Virus record (IMG/VR): IMGVR_UViG_3300009505_001049
Span: 1 to 41,279 of that record
Strand: one strand, 5' to 3'
DNA: 41,279 nt
From: a virus
Positions 1 through 6,213 of this stretch are shown here, one piece after another; within the stretch, counting starts at the first letter, position 1; the number at the start of each line of letters is the position of its first letter. The notes below the pieces were generated by a model that saw only the letters and a program-made list of their open reading frames with translations, did no database searches and was not told where the DNA came from. Position numbers and translations under genes: made by a program.

Positions 1-2
1 CA

Positions 3-1106
3 CAAGGAACCAAAGGAGAAACAGGTACTCAAGGAACCAAAGGTGAAAAAGGAACTCAAGGAACCAAAGGTACATTAGGTACACAGGGTATATTAGGTAC
101 ACAGGGTATATTAGGTACTCAAGGTACTAAAGGTACATTAGGTACCCAAGGAACTAAAGGATCTACTGGTACTCAAGGAACTAAAGGTATATTAGGTACA
201 CAAGGTATATTAGGTACTCAAGGTATTAGAGGACCACAAGGAACTAAAGGTACATTAGGAACTCAAGGAACCAAAGGATCTACTGGTACCCAAGGAACTA
301 AAGGTATATTAGGTACACAAGGTATATTAGGTACTCAAGGTATTAGAGGACCACAAGGAACTAGAGGATCTACTGGTGCCCAAGGAACTAAAGGATCTAC
401 TGGTACCCAAGGAACTAAAGGATCCCAAGGAACTAAAGGATCTACCGGTACCCAAGGAAGTAAAGGAACAATTGGTACTAAAGGTGTACAGGGTAATGGT
501 GGAGCTAATGCGGTACAAGGTGTACAAGGTTTACAAGGACTTTCTGGTGGTGGAGATGGTTTAAAAAACACCGGTGTAATGGCTCATATGTTTTCAATTG
601 AATCACCCGCACCAAATCAGGCTTATTGGGGTGGATCTGATGCCAGATCAGGTAGTGTCCCTTATGGTTGGTCTGCTCCTATGTGGGTTCAAGGTAATGT
701 AGCTCCTGCATCTACTCTCCAACCAAACCAAAAAGCTAGGCTTGGTATAAAAATACCAGGTGATATAAATTGGTCCAACCCCAATACAGATCAGGCACAG
801 CTATGTTTCTCAATTGGCTTTAACCCAAGAAAGGGTTCTATCGTAAGTGGTACAATATGGATGTTGGGTTATGCATGTGATAACAAAGCCTCTTCTCCAT
901 TGTTTACTGCCAAAACAGGCTTTGTAATAGATGAGGAGAGCACACTGGTCTGTGGATCAATTGGGGAGTATTTCGGTACAGAGTTTTCAACTTGTGATTA
1001 TGTTATGGTTGTTTTGGAAACGGGCGAAAATGTCAACCACACTGGATATGTGCATGTGAGTTTTAATATATCAACATGGCGAGACAGTTTAACCGGACCT
1101 TTATAA
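3..1106 (+). CDS. Collagen-like tail fibre or fibre-tip protein (5' end missing)
   Basis: The reading frame is open from base 3 and enters from outside the window, so only the last 367 residues are seen. Bases 3 to about 545 encode nearly uninterrupted Gly-X-Y triplets dominated by GTQGTKG, GTLGTQGIL and GSTGTQ, which is a collagen-like triple-helix stalk. From about base 546 a globular C-terminal part of about 180 residues begins (GGGDGLKNTG, then MAHMFSIESP). It is rich in Trp, Gly and aromatic residues and ends DSLTGPL; I do not recognise it. Phage collagen-like segments usually form rigid trimeric shafts in tail fibres, so a receptor-binding tip is a reasonable inference. The Met at 579 could start a separate protein, but the unbroken frame upstream makes it an internal Met. 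Confidence is high for a collagen-like protein and moderate for a fibre role. Confidence 0.8.
   Translation, partial: QGTKGETGTQGTKGEKGTQGTKGTLGTQGILGTQGILGTQGTKGTLGTQGTKGSTGTQGTKGILGTQGILGTQGIRGPQGTKGTLGTQGTKGSTGTQGTKGILGTQGILGTQGIRGPQGTRGSTGAQGTKGSTGTQGTKGSQGTKGSTGTQGSKGTIGTKGVQGNGGANAVQGVQGLQGLSGGGDGLKNTGVMAHMFSIESPAPNQAYWGGSDARSGSVPYGWSAPMWVQGNVAPASTLQPNQKARLGIKIPGDINWSNPNTDQAQLCFSIGFNPRKGSIVSGTIWMLGYACDNKASSPLFTAKTGFVIDEESTLVCGSIGEYFGTEFSTCDYVMVVLETGENVNHTGYVHVSFNISTWRDSLTGPL
121..354 (+). repeat. Tandem 117-bp duplication in the collagen-like stalk
   Basis: Bases 121-237 and 238-354 are near-identical copies at an offset of 117 bases, that is 39 codons or 13 Gly-X-Y triplets. Each copy contains GGATCTACTGGTAC, two TATATTAGGTAC units and GGTATTAGAGGACCACAAGG. 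Differences between copies are mostly third-position changes. The unit length keeps both the frame and the triplet register. Confidence 0.8.
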
Positions 1107-1117
1107 AATAAACAATC

Positions 1118-1318
1118 ATGAGATTATTAAGATTTTTAAAAGCCCTCTTTAAATACATTATATGGGGAGACCAGGTTACTACTGATAAATATAATAGCCG
1201 AATGGCAATATGTAACCAGTGCTCTGATAGATGCGGTAAAAAATGCTGTGTATGTGGTTGTTACTTAGAAAAGAAAACAAAGTGGTCAACTGAAAGTTGC
1301 CCTAAAAATAAATGGTAA
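1118..1318 (+). CDS. Small cysteine-rich zinc-ribbon-like protein
   Basis: This 66-residue protein has a hydrophobic, basic N-terminus (MRLLRFLKALFKYIIW). Eight cysteines follow (C32, C35, C39, C43, C44, C46, C48, C61) in the order CNQC, CGKKCCVCGCYL, then CPKNKW at the end. The pattern CxxC...CxCGCxL..K..W....CPxxKW is common in small phage proteins and suggests zinc binding. The partner and function are unknown. It starts 11 bases after the fibre gene stop and opens a run of small genes that may be co-transcribed with it. The coding call is firm; the zinc site is inference. Confidence 0.7.
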   Translation: MRLLRFLKALFKYIIWGDQVTTDKYNSRMAICNQCSDRCGKKCCVCGCYLEKKTKWSTESCPKNKW

Positions 1319-1321
1319 ACT

Positions 1322-1456
1322 ATGGGGTGTGGTTGTAATAAAAAAGTTAAAAAGGAAAAACCAATTACTAAAACAAAAGAAGTTTTACGAAAGATGTGGC
1401 AAAAAAGCCAAACAACATCAAAACCTTTAAATGTTAAAGAAATAAATAAACCATAA
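1322..1456 (+). CDS. Very small lysine-rich MGCGC protein
   Basis: This 44-residue frame starts MGCGCNKKVKKEK and ends NVKEINKP. It begins three bases after the preceding stop, and its TAA shares its last base with the ATG of the next gene (TAATG), so translational coupling is likely. About a quarter of the residues are lysine. The two N-terminal cysteines in a Gly-Cys-Gly-Cys start recall other tiny phage proteins of unknown role. It could bind metal, but nothing proves this. The tight packing and A-rich start context support it as a gene. Confidence 0.55.
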   Translation: MGCGCNKKVKKEKPITKTKEVLRKMWQKSQTTSKPLNVKEINKP

Positions 1457-1674
1457 TGAATATGGGCAAACTCGTAACAGATAAAAAAAGATGTGTGTTT
1501 AAGGATAAACCTTCGTGTATAGATGAGCTAAAAGAATTAGCTGATTCTCTAGTTGATCGTGATACTCTAATGAAAAATGATTACACAATGGTTAAATCAA
1601 TAATTCATGATGCTAAATTATCTAATGCCCAAAAAATTAAGAAAATTAAAACCTTAATAGATGTCAGCAAATAA
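1456..1674 (+). CDS. Small hypothetical protein
   Basis: This 72-residue, lysine-rich, probably all-helical protein starts MNMGKLVTDKKRCVFKD and ends IKTLIDVSK. The ATG overlaps the stop of the upstream small gene by one base, and its 3' end overlaps the next gene by 14 bases, so it sits in a tight operon. A start at the second Met (1462) is also possible. I recognise no domain. Its position before a probable membrane-anchored coiled-coil protein might mean a lysis or virion-accessory role, but that is a guess. Confidence 0.6.
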   Translation: MNMGKLVTDKKRCVFKDKPSCIDELKELADSLVDRDTLMKNDYTMVKSIIHDAKLSNAQKIKKIKTLIDVSK

Positions 1675-1993
1675 TTCACAAAATGGTTGGAACGAATACT
1701 CCAAACTAGTAATAGCAGAGCTAGAAAGATTGAATGACGGTATAACAAATCTTAATGTAGAGATACAAGATCTTAAGAGAGAAATTACTGAAATGAAAGT
1801 CAAAGAAGATTTTGCAAAAGAACTTTGGAGATGGAAAAAAGAAATAGATGAAGTTGTATCCCCATCACAATTAGATGCAACAGTTAAAGATGTTACTGAA
1901 TTAAAAACATTTAAGACTCAGGCTATAACAGTATGGATAGTAGTACAAACACTATTCGGTATGGCTTTAGCTTTAATGAAATGGTGGAAATAA
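1661..1993 (+). CDS. Coiled-coil protein with C-terminal membrane helix (holin-like candidate)
   Basis: This 110-residue protein has a heptad-rich segment at about residues 14-50 (LVIAELERLNDGITNLNVEI onward). A charged linker follows, and residues 88-106 form one hydrophobic helix (AITVWIVVQTLFGMALAL) with the short basic, aromatic tail MKWWK. One coiled coil plus one C-terminal membrane helix is the layout of XhlA-type holin-associated proteins and of several phage lysis accessories. There is no signal peptide. A strong terminator follows directly, so this is the last gene of the fibre-small-gene unit. Membrane anchoring is well supported by sequence; the lysis role is inferred from architecture and position. 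Confidence 0.55.
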   Translation: MSANNSQNGWNEYSKLVIAELERLNDGITNLNVEIQDLKREITEMKVKEDFAKELWRWKKEIDEVVSPSQLDATVKDVTELKTFKTQAITVWIVVQTLFGMALALMKWWK

Positions 1994-2012
1994 AAAAGTT
2001 TAAACTTACAAG

Positions 2013-2050
2013 AAAAAAGATTTGAATTAACTTTCAGATCTTTTTTAGTT
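2013..2050 (+). terminator. Intrinsic terminator after the fibre/small-gene unit
   Basis: The left arm AAAAAAGATTTGA (2013-2025) pairs with the right arm TCAGATCTTTTTT (2034-2046). This gives a 13-bp stem with one G-U wobble, an 8-base loop and a T-run built into the right arm. Confidence 0.75.
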
Positions 2051-2054
2051 TTGT

Positions 2055-2080
2055 TATATTTAAATAAATAATAAAATAAC
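2055..2080 (+). promoter_or_regulatory. AT-rich promoter-like site before the 2085 gene
   Basis: TATATTTAAATAAATAATAA lies directly after the terminator and just before the ATG at 2085. It is a loose match to the TATATAATAATAAA sites found elsewhere in the window and lacks the upstream AAACT element, so it is a weaker member. Confidence 0.4.
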
Positions 2081-2084
2081 AAAT

Positions 2085-2423
2085 ATGATAAACGATTGGA
2101 ATGATTCAGATCCTGATGATGGCTTTAACCCACAAGATCATGATATTGAAATGGATGAGATCGCCAAAATGTATGCAATGGCAGATATGAAAGACGAACA
2201 GAAAACATGGGCAAAGAAACAAGCTGAAAAATTTTATGCTGATTTTGAAAATCTAAGTATAGAGGAATCTGTATTGGCTGTAAAATCTTTAATAAAAACT
2301 GAAAGTGTTACTTTATCCGAAGCAAACAAATTAATGGATAATATGATTCAAGTTTTTCAAGATGATGAAGAATATGAAAGGTGTCATATGTGCCTACAAA
2401 TTAAAAACGGTATTAATGATTGA
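2085..2423 (+). CDS. Acidic hypothetical protein
   Basis: This 112-residue acidic protein has an Asp-rich N-terminus (DWNDSDPDDGFNPQDHD). The helical C-terminal half ends QDDEEYERCHMCLQIKNGIND. It follows a terminator and a promoter-like site, so it probably starts a transcription unit. The next gene begins eight bases before its stop. The last 25 residues resemble the end of the next gene product (EE-Y/F-E-x-C followed by a helix), so the two may share a small helical domain. No family is recognised. Confidence 0.65.
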   Translation: MINDWNDSDPDDGFNPQDHDIEMDEIAKMYAMADMKDEQKTWAKKQAEKFYADFENLSIEESVLAVKSLIKTESVTLSEANKLMDNMIQVFQDDEEYERCHMCLQIKNGIND

Positions 2424-2700
2424 ATTTAACTCAGAGAATTTAGAAGACCTTGAAGAAGAGGCTAGAAGTAGAGCAATTGAAGTTTCTGTTGCAATCGTAG
2501 AAGGTATATGTAATGGTTTAGACAAAGGCGCGGATAAAATAGCCTTAGGATTTATGAAATCACAAAACTTAGACATTAACGTTGATAAGGAAAACTACTT
2601 AGATGCATTGCTTATTAATCTTGGTAGAGTAGAACAAGCCGAGGAATTTGAATTATGCCAACGAGCAGTACAGTGGATAGATAAACTTAAATCAGAATAA
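2416..2700 (+). CDS. Hypothetical helical protein
   Basis: This 94-residue protein is read from ATG 2416 (MIEFNSENLEDLEEEARSRA). The frame is open further upstream to 2362, but that would overlap the preceding gene by 62 bases; the 2416 start gives a short 8-base overlap typical of coupled phage genes. It is acidic and helical and ends EEFELCQRAVQWIDKLKSE, an echo of the preceding protein's EEYERC ending. No known domain was recognised. It is likely co-expressed with its upstream neighbour. Confidence 0.6.
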   Translation: MIEFNSENLEDLEEEARSRAIEVSVAIVEGICNGLDKGADKIALGFMKSQNLDINVDKENYLDALLINLGRVEQAEEFELCQRAVQWIDKLKSE

Positions 2701-2756
2701 GTACAAGTGTGATAGATGCACTTTATTGTTATCACCTAATATTTTATAATTACTTT

Positions 2757-2791
2757 AAAACAACTCTTATATAATCAATATAATAATAAAT
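2757..2791 (+). promoter_or_regulatory. Early/middle-type promoter-like site
   Basis: AAAACAACT at about 2757 is followed after roughly 20 bases by CAATATAATAATAAAT (2776-2791), six bases before the ATG at 2797. It is one of the repeated TATATAATAATAAA-type sites in the window. Confidence 0.5.
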
Positions 2792-2796
2792 AAGTT

Positions 2797-3048
2797 ATGA
2801 GCGATTCAATAAAAAAATATTATGAATTAGTAGAAGAAGGTAAAATAAATGAATCTACTAAGCCGTTAAATCCAACAGTAAGTAAATCTTTAGTTATTAA
2901 AAGAATCAATGCAATAAAGGATATGCTGTTGTTTCGAGGTAGTAAAAGTGGACTATCTGATGATGATTCTGTATTTATGGCAACCAGGAGCATTAATGTA
3001 TTAATTGATGACATTAAATCAGACAATCTAAGTATCAGTAATTGTTAA
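2797..3048 (+). CDS. Small hypothetical protein
   Basis: This 83-residue protein starts MSDSIKKYYELVEEGKINES and ends DNLSISNC. It is helical and charged, with no recognisable domain. It has its own promoter-like site just upstream and is followed by a 98-base gap before the sigma factor gene, so it may be a single-gene unit. Small early proteins of this kind in T4-type phages often modify host functions, but nothing here points to a specific target. Confidence 0.6.
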   Translation: MSDSIKKYYELVEEGKINESTKPLNPTVSKSLVIKRINAIKDMLLFRGSKSGLSDDDSVFMATRSINVLIDDIKSDNLSISNC

Positions 3049-3110
3049 TAACTTTTTTCATTTTTAGAGAAAAAAGTCTACGAAAAATTTTTATTTCCCA
3101 ATAAAATTGA

Positions 3111-3140
3111 TTATATTTATATATAACTAATTAATAAAAA
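3111..3140 (+). promoter_or_regulatory. AT-rich leader before the sigma gene
   Basis: TTATATTTATATATAAC at 3111-3127 and TTAATAAAAAC after it precede the ATG at 3147. The site resembles the TATATAA motifs but does not match the full consensus. The rest of the gap (3049-3110) holds a 9-bp inverted repeat and nothing else that I recognise. Confidence 0.35.
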
Positions 3141-3146
3141 CGGAAA

Positions 3147-3719
3147 ATGGATAACACATTCTACAAACAAATCGGAGACTACAAAACATCAAAAGACCCA
3201 GTATTAGGTAACCTAAGATTGGTCGTCCACCTTGCAAAAAAATATCAAGGTATGGGACTATCATTAGAAGATCTAATCCACGAAGGTACAATTGGATTAT
3301 GTCAGGCAAGAGACAAATGGAACCCTGCAAAATCAAACGGTGCAAAATTCTCCACTCACGCCTCATGGTGGATCAAGGCAACAATTCGCCAAGCACTAAA
3401 CAACAAAAGCCGTACCATCCGCGTACCTGCTCATAAGACTCATATCCCTGATGCTGCACCTAAAGTATCTGTATTAGATGCTACTTACCAAGGTTCTTAT
3501 CAACCTCATATTGAAACTGCACACGAGGAATCACATATGAATCATACGATTGCAGGTTTACTTACTAAACTAAAACCTAAGCAACAAAGAATCATCAAAA
3601 TGAAATTCGGTATCGGCTGCAATGAAATGAAAACTTCTGAAATTGCAAAAGAACTAAAACTAACTGTTCAATCGGTAAACGGAACTATTCGTAATGCCAT
3701 TAAAATTATGAAAGGATAA
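3147..3719 (+). CDS. Compact sigma-70 family RNA polymerase sigma factor
   Basis: This 190-residue protein has region 2 at residues 22-83 (NLRLVVHLAKKYQGMGLSLE, DLIHEGTIGLCQA, FSTHASWWIKATIRQAL), the start of region 3 (RTIRVPAH, 89-96) and region 4 at about 136-188, including the helix-turn-helix TSEIAKELKLTVQSVNGTIR. Most of regions 1 and 3 is missing, so it is a minimal primary-type sigma and is clearly different from the gp55-like protein at 33849. It would redirect host RNA polymerase to phage promoters, possibly the TATATAATAATAAA class. The gene is richer in G+C than its neighbours (29 of 60 bases in 3361-3420 by hand count) and uses many C-ending codons, which may reflect recent acquisition or high expression. 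It is followed without spacing by an HNH-like gene. Confidence 0.88.
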   Translation: MDNTFYKQIGDYKTSKDPVLGNLRLVVHLAKKYQGMGLSLEDLIHEGTIGLCQARDKWNPAKSNGAKFSTHASWWIKATIRQALNNKSRTIRVPAHKTHIPDAAPKVSVLDATYQGSYQPHIETAHEESHMNHTIAGLLTKLKPKQQRIIKMKFGIGCNEMKTSEIAKELKLTVQSVNGTIRNAIKIMKG

Positions 3720-3720
3720 T

Positions 3721-4230
3721 ATGATACCAAGAATAAAATTATACTCGGAAACATTATACCCTTTACTTAAGTGGTATTCTGAAAACCCAGAAGATAAGGA
3801 TACCAAATATGCAATATCCAGAATAATAAGATTCTCTTCAGATAATCCTAGACAACATGGAATACCTTATATGTATTCTTTGGGTGCTTTAGCAGAAGCT
3901 AAGAAACTGGAAATACCTGATGCTGAAGAAAGATTGCAATGGGTAAGATGGAAGGAACAAAATCATAAAAGCGGACTAAGAGATATCGGTAGACAGAATG
4001 GAACATTTCATCAAGAACATATTGTCCCAGTATCTCAAATTGCAAAAAAGCTTTATGACTTAGAAGAAATCACAGTTAAGAACATTCATGATATTCTAGT
4101 TAACAATCTTAAGATTGCTTGGATACTTAAAACTGAACAAAAAACATTAGATGCCGTATGTAGAAGCGGTGTAAGAACTCCAGAATTATTAACCACCTTA
4201 GATATTCATATTAAAGGATTTAACATTTAA
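3721..4230 (+). CDS. Putative HNH-type endonuclease
   Basis: This 169-residue protein contains FHQEHIVPVSQIAKKL at residues 96-111 and VNNLKIAWILKTEQKTL at 127-143. This resembles the HNH pattern, with His-Glu-His and then Pro before a helix, followed by an Asn-containing second half, although spacing and residues are not textbook. The N-terminal 90 residues are helical and unassigned. It starts one base after the sigma stop and ends two bases before the glycosylase start, so the three are co-transcribed. It could be a free-standing homing endonuclease or a repair or restriction nuclease tied to the neighbouring glycosylase. The family call is tentative. Confidence 0.4.
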   Translation: MIPRIKLYSETLYPLLKWYSENPEDKDTKYAISRIIRFSSDNPRQHGIPYMYSLGALAEAKKLEIPDAEERLQWVRWKEQNHKSGLRDIGRQNGTFHQEHIVPVSQIAKKLYDLEEITVKNIHDILVNNLKIAWILKTEQKTLDAVCRSGVRTPELLTTLDIHIKGFNI

Positions 4231-4232
4231 AT

Positions 4233-5069
4233 ATGCCAGAATTAGCAGAGCTTAGATTAACCGCAGATTTTATCAATAAATCAGCAAGCGGTTTAAAATT
4301 TGTAAACATTAAAAAGAATCCTGTACATAAAGGTAATGATATAGAAGTACCTTTTAAGTTTTTTAAAATATCAGCGGAGAGTAGAGGAAAGGAGCTTATG
4401 CTTATTATCTCAGATAACGACTCCTCTGAAAAAAGGAATCTTTTAATGACTATGGGAATGAGTGGCCATTTTGCACATACAAATACAGGCAACGAAAAAA
4501 AGCACTCTCATTTAATGTTTATTGAAAAAGACGGTACTACATTATCGTTCGTTGATGTTCGAAGATTCGGTAAATGGAAATGGGTAGATGATTGGTCTTC
4601 AAATAGAGGACCGGATCCTACTAAAGAGTACGATGCCTTTACCGATAATATTCTCGATAACTTGCATAAAGCTGCATTCAATCATCCCATACATACTGTA
4701 CTAATGAATCAATCATACTTTAATGGAATAGGCAATTATCTCAGGGCAGAAATACTTTATCGCTTACATTGGATTAACCCGTTTGATTCAGCAAGAGAAA
4801 TTCTAAAAAGAGAACCTGAACTTTTTGTTTTATGTAGAGATATTCCTTTACAGGCATATAAGCTAGGTGGCGGTCAACTTAAAGATTGGGAAAGTCCTTT
4901 TAGCACAGACCCTGAGCCTCTTAGGCAATTCATGAGGTGTTATGGAAATCCTACTATGGCTAAGAGAAAGGACAAGAACGGCAGAATGTTTTGGTACGAT
5001 TCTAAGTGGAATCAAGATGCACTATGGGATCATTACAGTAATCTTCCTAATCCTACAGCTTATCTGTAA
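4233..5069 (+). CDS. Fpg/Nei DNA glycosylase of NEIL1-like, zincless-finger type
   Basis: This 278-residue bifunctional base-excision repair glycosylase removes oxidised bases and cuts the abasic site. It has the N-terminal nucleophile Pro2 and Glu3 (MPELAE), Lys53 in RGKEL, GMSGHF at 75-80, the DNA-binding VDVRRFGKW at 107-115, and the helix-two-turn-helix FNGIGNYLRAEILYRL at 163-178. The C-terminal finger (MRCYGNPTMAKRKDKNGRMF, 234-253) keeps the key Arg251 but has none of the four zinc cysteines: a zincless finger. From memory, these segments align closely with human NEIL1 (VDIRRFGRW, FNGIGNYLRAEILYRL, LRCYGMPGM, HGRTIW). Length fits the bacterial family; NEIL1's long disordered tail is absent. 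It is the last gene of the sigma-HNH-glycosylase run. Confidence 0.88.
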   Translation: MPELAELRLTADFINKSASGLKFVNIKKNPVHKGNDIEVPFKFFKISAESRGKELMLIISDNDSSEKRNLLMTMGMSGHFAHTNTGNEKKHSHLMFIEKDGTTLSFVDVRRFGKWKWVDDWSSNRGPDPTKEYDAFTDNILDNLHKAAFNHPIHTVLMNQSYFNGIGNYLRAEILYRLHWINPFDSAREILKREPELFVLCRDIPLQAYKLGGGQLKDWESPFSTDPEPLRQFMRCYGNPTMAKRKDKNGRMFWYDSKWNQDALWDHYSNLPNPTAYL

Positions 5070-5071
5070 AC

Positions 5072-5103
5072 AAACTTATAGTTTAGCTATATAAAAATAA
5101 ATC
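5072..5103 (+). promoter_or_regulatory. Early/middle-type promoter with palindromic upstream box
   Basis: AAACTTATAGTTT (5072-5084, arms AAACT/AGTTT) is followed by CTATATAAAAATAAATC (5087-5103), with the ATG of the dUTPase-like gene at 5113. It is one of the best examples of the AAACT-TATATAA class. Confidence 0.6.
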
Positions 5104-5112
5104 AAAACTTAT

Positions 5113-5607
5113 ATGGCAAACATTGATAACAAATGTAAAGATTTGGACGTAAGAGACTACTTTACAGAAAACGGCTATGATCATTCTAAGAATTCTTTAG
5201 AAGATCTTTATTCATTACAAAACGAAACGCAATCTATGTATTTTGAAAAACAAGGAAAGAAACCTTTTTCAGAATATAACATAGGTGATGTAGTAGATTT
5301 TCTAATGGTTACTAATCATGCAATCATTGATGAATTACATGAGATGATGGACGCAGTTGGCGGAATAGAAGACGGTGAAGGTAATGCTGCATGGAAACCT
5401 TGGAAGGCTACAAACCCTGAAGTTAGAAATAAAAAATTATCTGATTTAACCCCAGGTGATTTAAAAGAACTTAAGATGGAATGGATAGATGTAATGCATT
5501 TTGTATTTAATGCTGGGTTAGCAATAGGTGTTACACCACAGGAATTTTACAATTTTTACTTGAGTAAGAATGAAGAAAATTGGAACAGACAAAAAAATAA
5601 TTATTAA
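5113..5607 (+). CDS. All-alpha dUTPase/NTP pyrophosphatase
   Basis: This 164-residue protein has a layout typical of dimeric all-alpha dUTPases and related MazG-like pyrophosphatases. E74 and E77 lie in IIDELHEMMDAVGG, WKPWKAT lies at 94-100, and E123 and D126 in MEWIDVMHFVFNAGL. The EXXE and EXXD carboxylates bind magnesium. The product would hydrolyse dUTP (or dCTP, as the unrelated-by-name T4 gp56 does), keeping uracil out of phage DNA and feeding the dTTP pathway. It has its own promoter-like site and leads into methyltransferase, polymerase and ribonucleotide reductase genes, a nucleotide-metabolism context. dUTP is favoured, but the exact nucleotide cannot be settled from sequence alone. 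Confidence 0.7.
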   Translation: MANIDNKCKDLDVRDYFTENGYDHSKNSLEDLYSLQNETQSMYFEKQGKKPFSEYNIGDVVDFLMVTNHAIIDELHEMMDAVGGIEDGEGNAAWKPWKATNPEVRNKKLSDLTPGDLKELKMEWIDVMHFVFNAGLAIGVTPQEFYNFYLSKNEENWNRQKNNY

Positions 5608-5610
5608 CTT

Positions 5611-6213
5611 ATGTTTTTAAAAAATACTCATTATCATCATATTGCAAAAATGTATGGGCGAGAATGTATTCACCCATCACATTTAAACTTAGATAAATTT
5701 TTATGGGGTGACACAGGAAACGTTTGGCAATTATCATTACTCGTAACTTTAGCAAAAGATAACAATGTATTTGAGATTGGGACTTATCGTGGAAGAACAA
5801 CAGATCAATTAGCAAAAGTAGCAAAAAGAGTAGTTACTTTAGATTGGGATAGTACACCAACTGAAGACGTGCCAGATAATGGGTACTCAAATTATACAGT
5901 AGGTGACATTTACAAAAAGAATAATAGAACTAATGTAACCCAATTAATTGGAGATAGCAGAACTATAAACTTAAGTAAATATTATAACCAATTTAATGTT
6001 GTATATTTAGACGGTGGTCATACAGAAGAAATAGCATACAATGATTTCTATTTAGCATTAAACCTTTTAAAAGATGGCGGTATAATTATTATAGATGATT
6101 CACAATGGGAAGGTGTTTATCAAGCTATGCATAGATTACGAGATGAAGGATTTGAAATTCCTACAGTACATTATATTAACTATTACATTAAACGAAACAA
6201 ACCATGCTTTTAG
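5611..6213 (+). CDS. Class I SAM-dependent methyltransferase (Methyltransf_24 type)
   Basis: In this 200-residue protein, VFEIGTYRGRTTDQLA (about 53-68) is the SAM-binding glycine loop, VVTLDWD follows as the acidic strand end, and VVYLDGGHTEE then DGGIIIIDDSQW match the later motifs of the Methyltransf_24 group. Members of this group methylate small molecules or sugars rather than DNA, and there is no target-recognition domain or DPPY-type motif. In this phage it may methylate a sugar made by the island further downstream, but the polymerase fragment lies directly after it with a 10-base overlap, so the link is only possible. It starts four bases after the dUTPase stop. Confidence 0.72.
   Translation: MFLKNTHYHHIAKMYGRECIHPSHLNLDKFLWGDTGNVWQLSLLVTLAKDNNVFEIGTYRGRTTDQLAKVAKRVVTLDWDSTPTEDVPDNGYSNYTVGDIYKKNNRTNVTQLIGDSRTINLSKYYNQFNVVYLDGGHTEEIAYNDFYLALNLLKDGGIIIIDDSQWEGVYQAMHRLRDEGFEIPTVHYINYYIKRNKPCF

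Noticed and set aside
60-480. Regular repeats that could suggest a CRISPR or satellite array
   Set aside because: They are in-frame Gly-X-Y codons with variable units and no spacers, explained by a collagen-like protein.
327-571. Long antisense frames over the collagen-like region
   Set aside because: They are low-complexity shadows of the Gly-X-Y repeats, with no plausible start context.
2362-2415. Upstream in-frame start of the 2416 gene
   Set aside because: It would overlap the preceding gene by 62 bases; ATG 2416 gives a normal short overlap.
3051-3077. 9-bp inverted repeat (ACTTTTTTC and GAAAAAAGT) as a terminator
   Set aside because: It has a purely A/T-rich stem with no following T-run; it may be chance in A+T-rich DNA.
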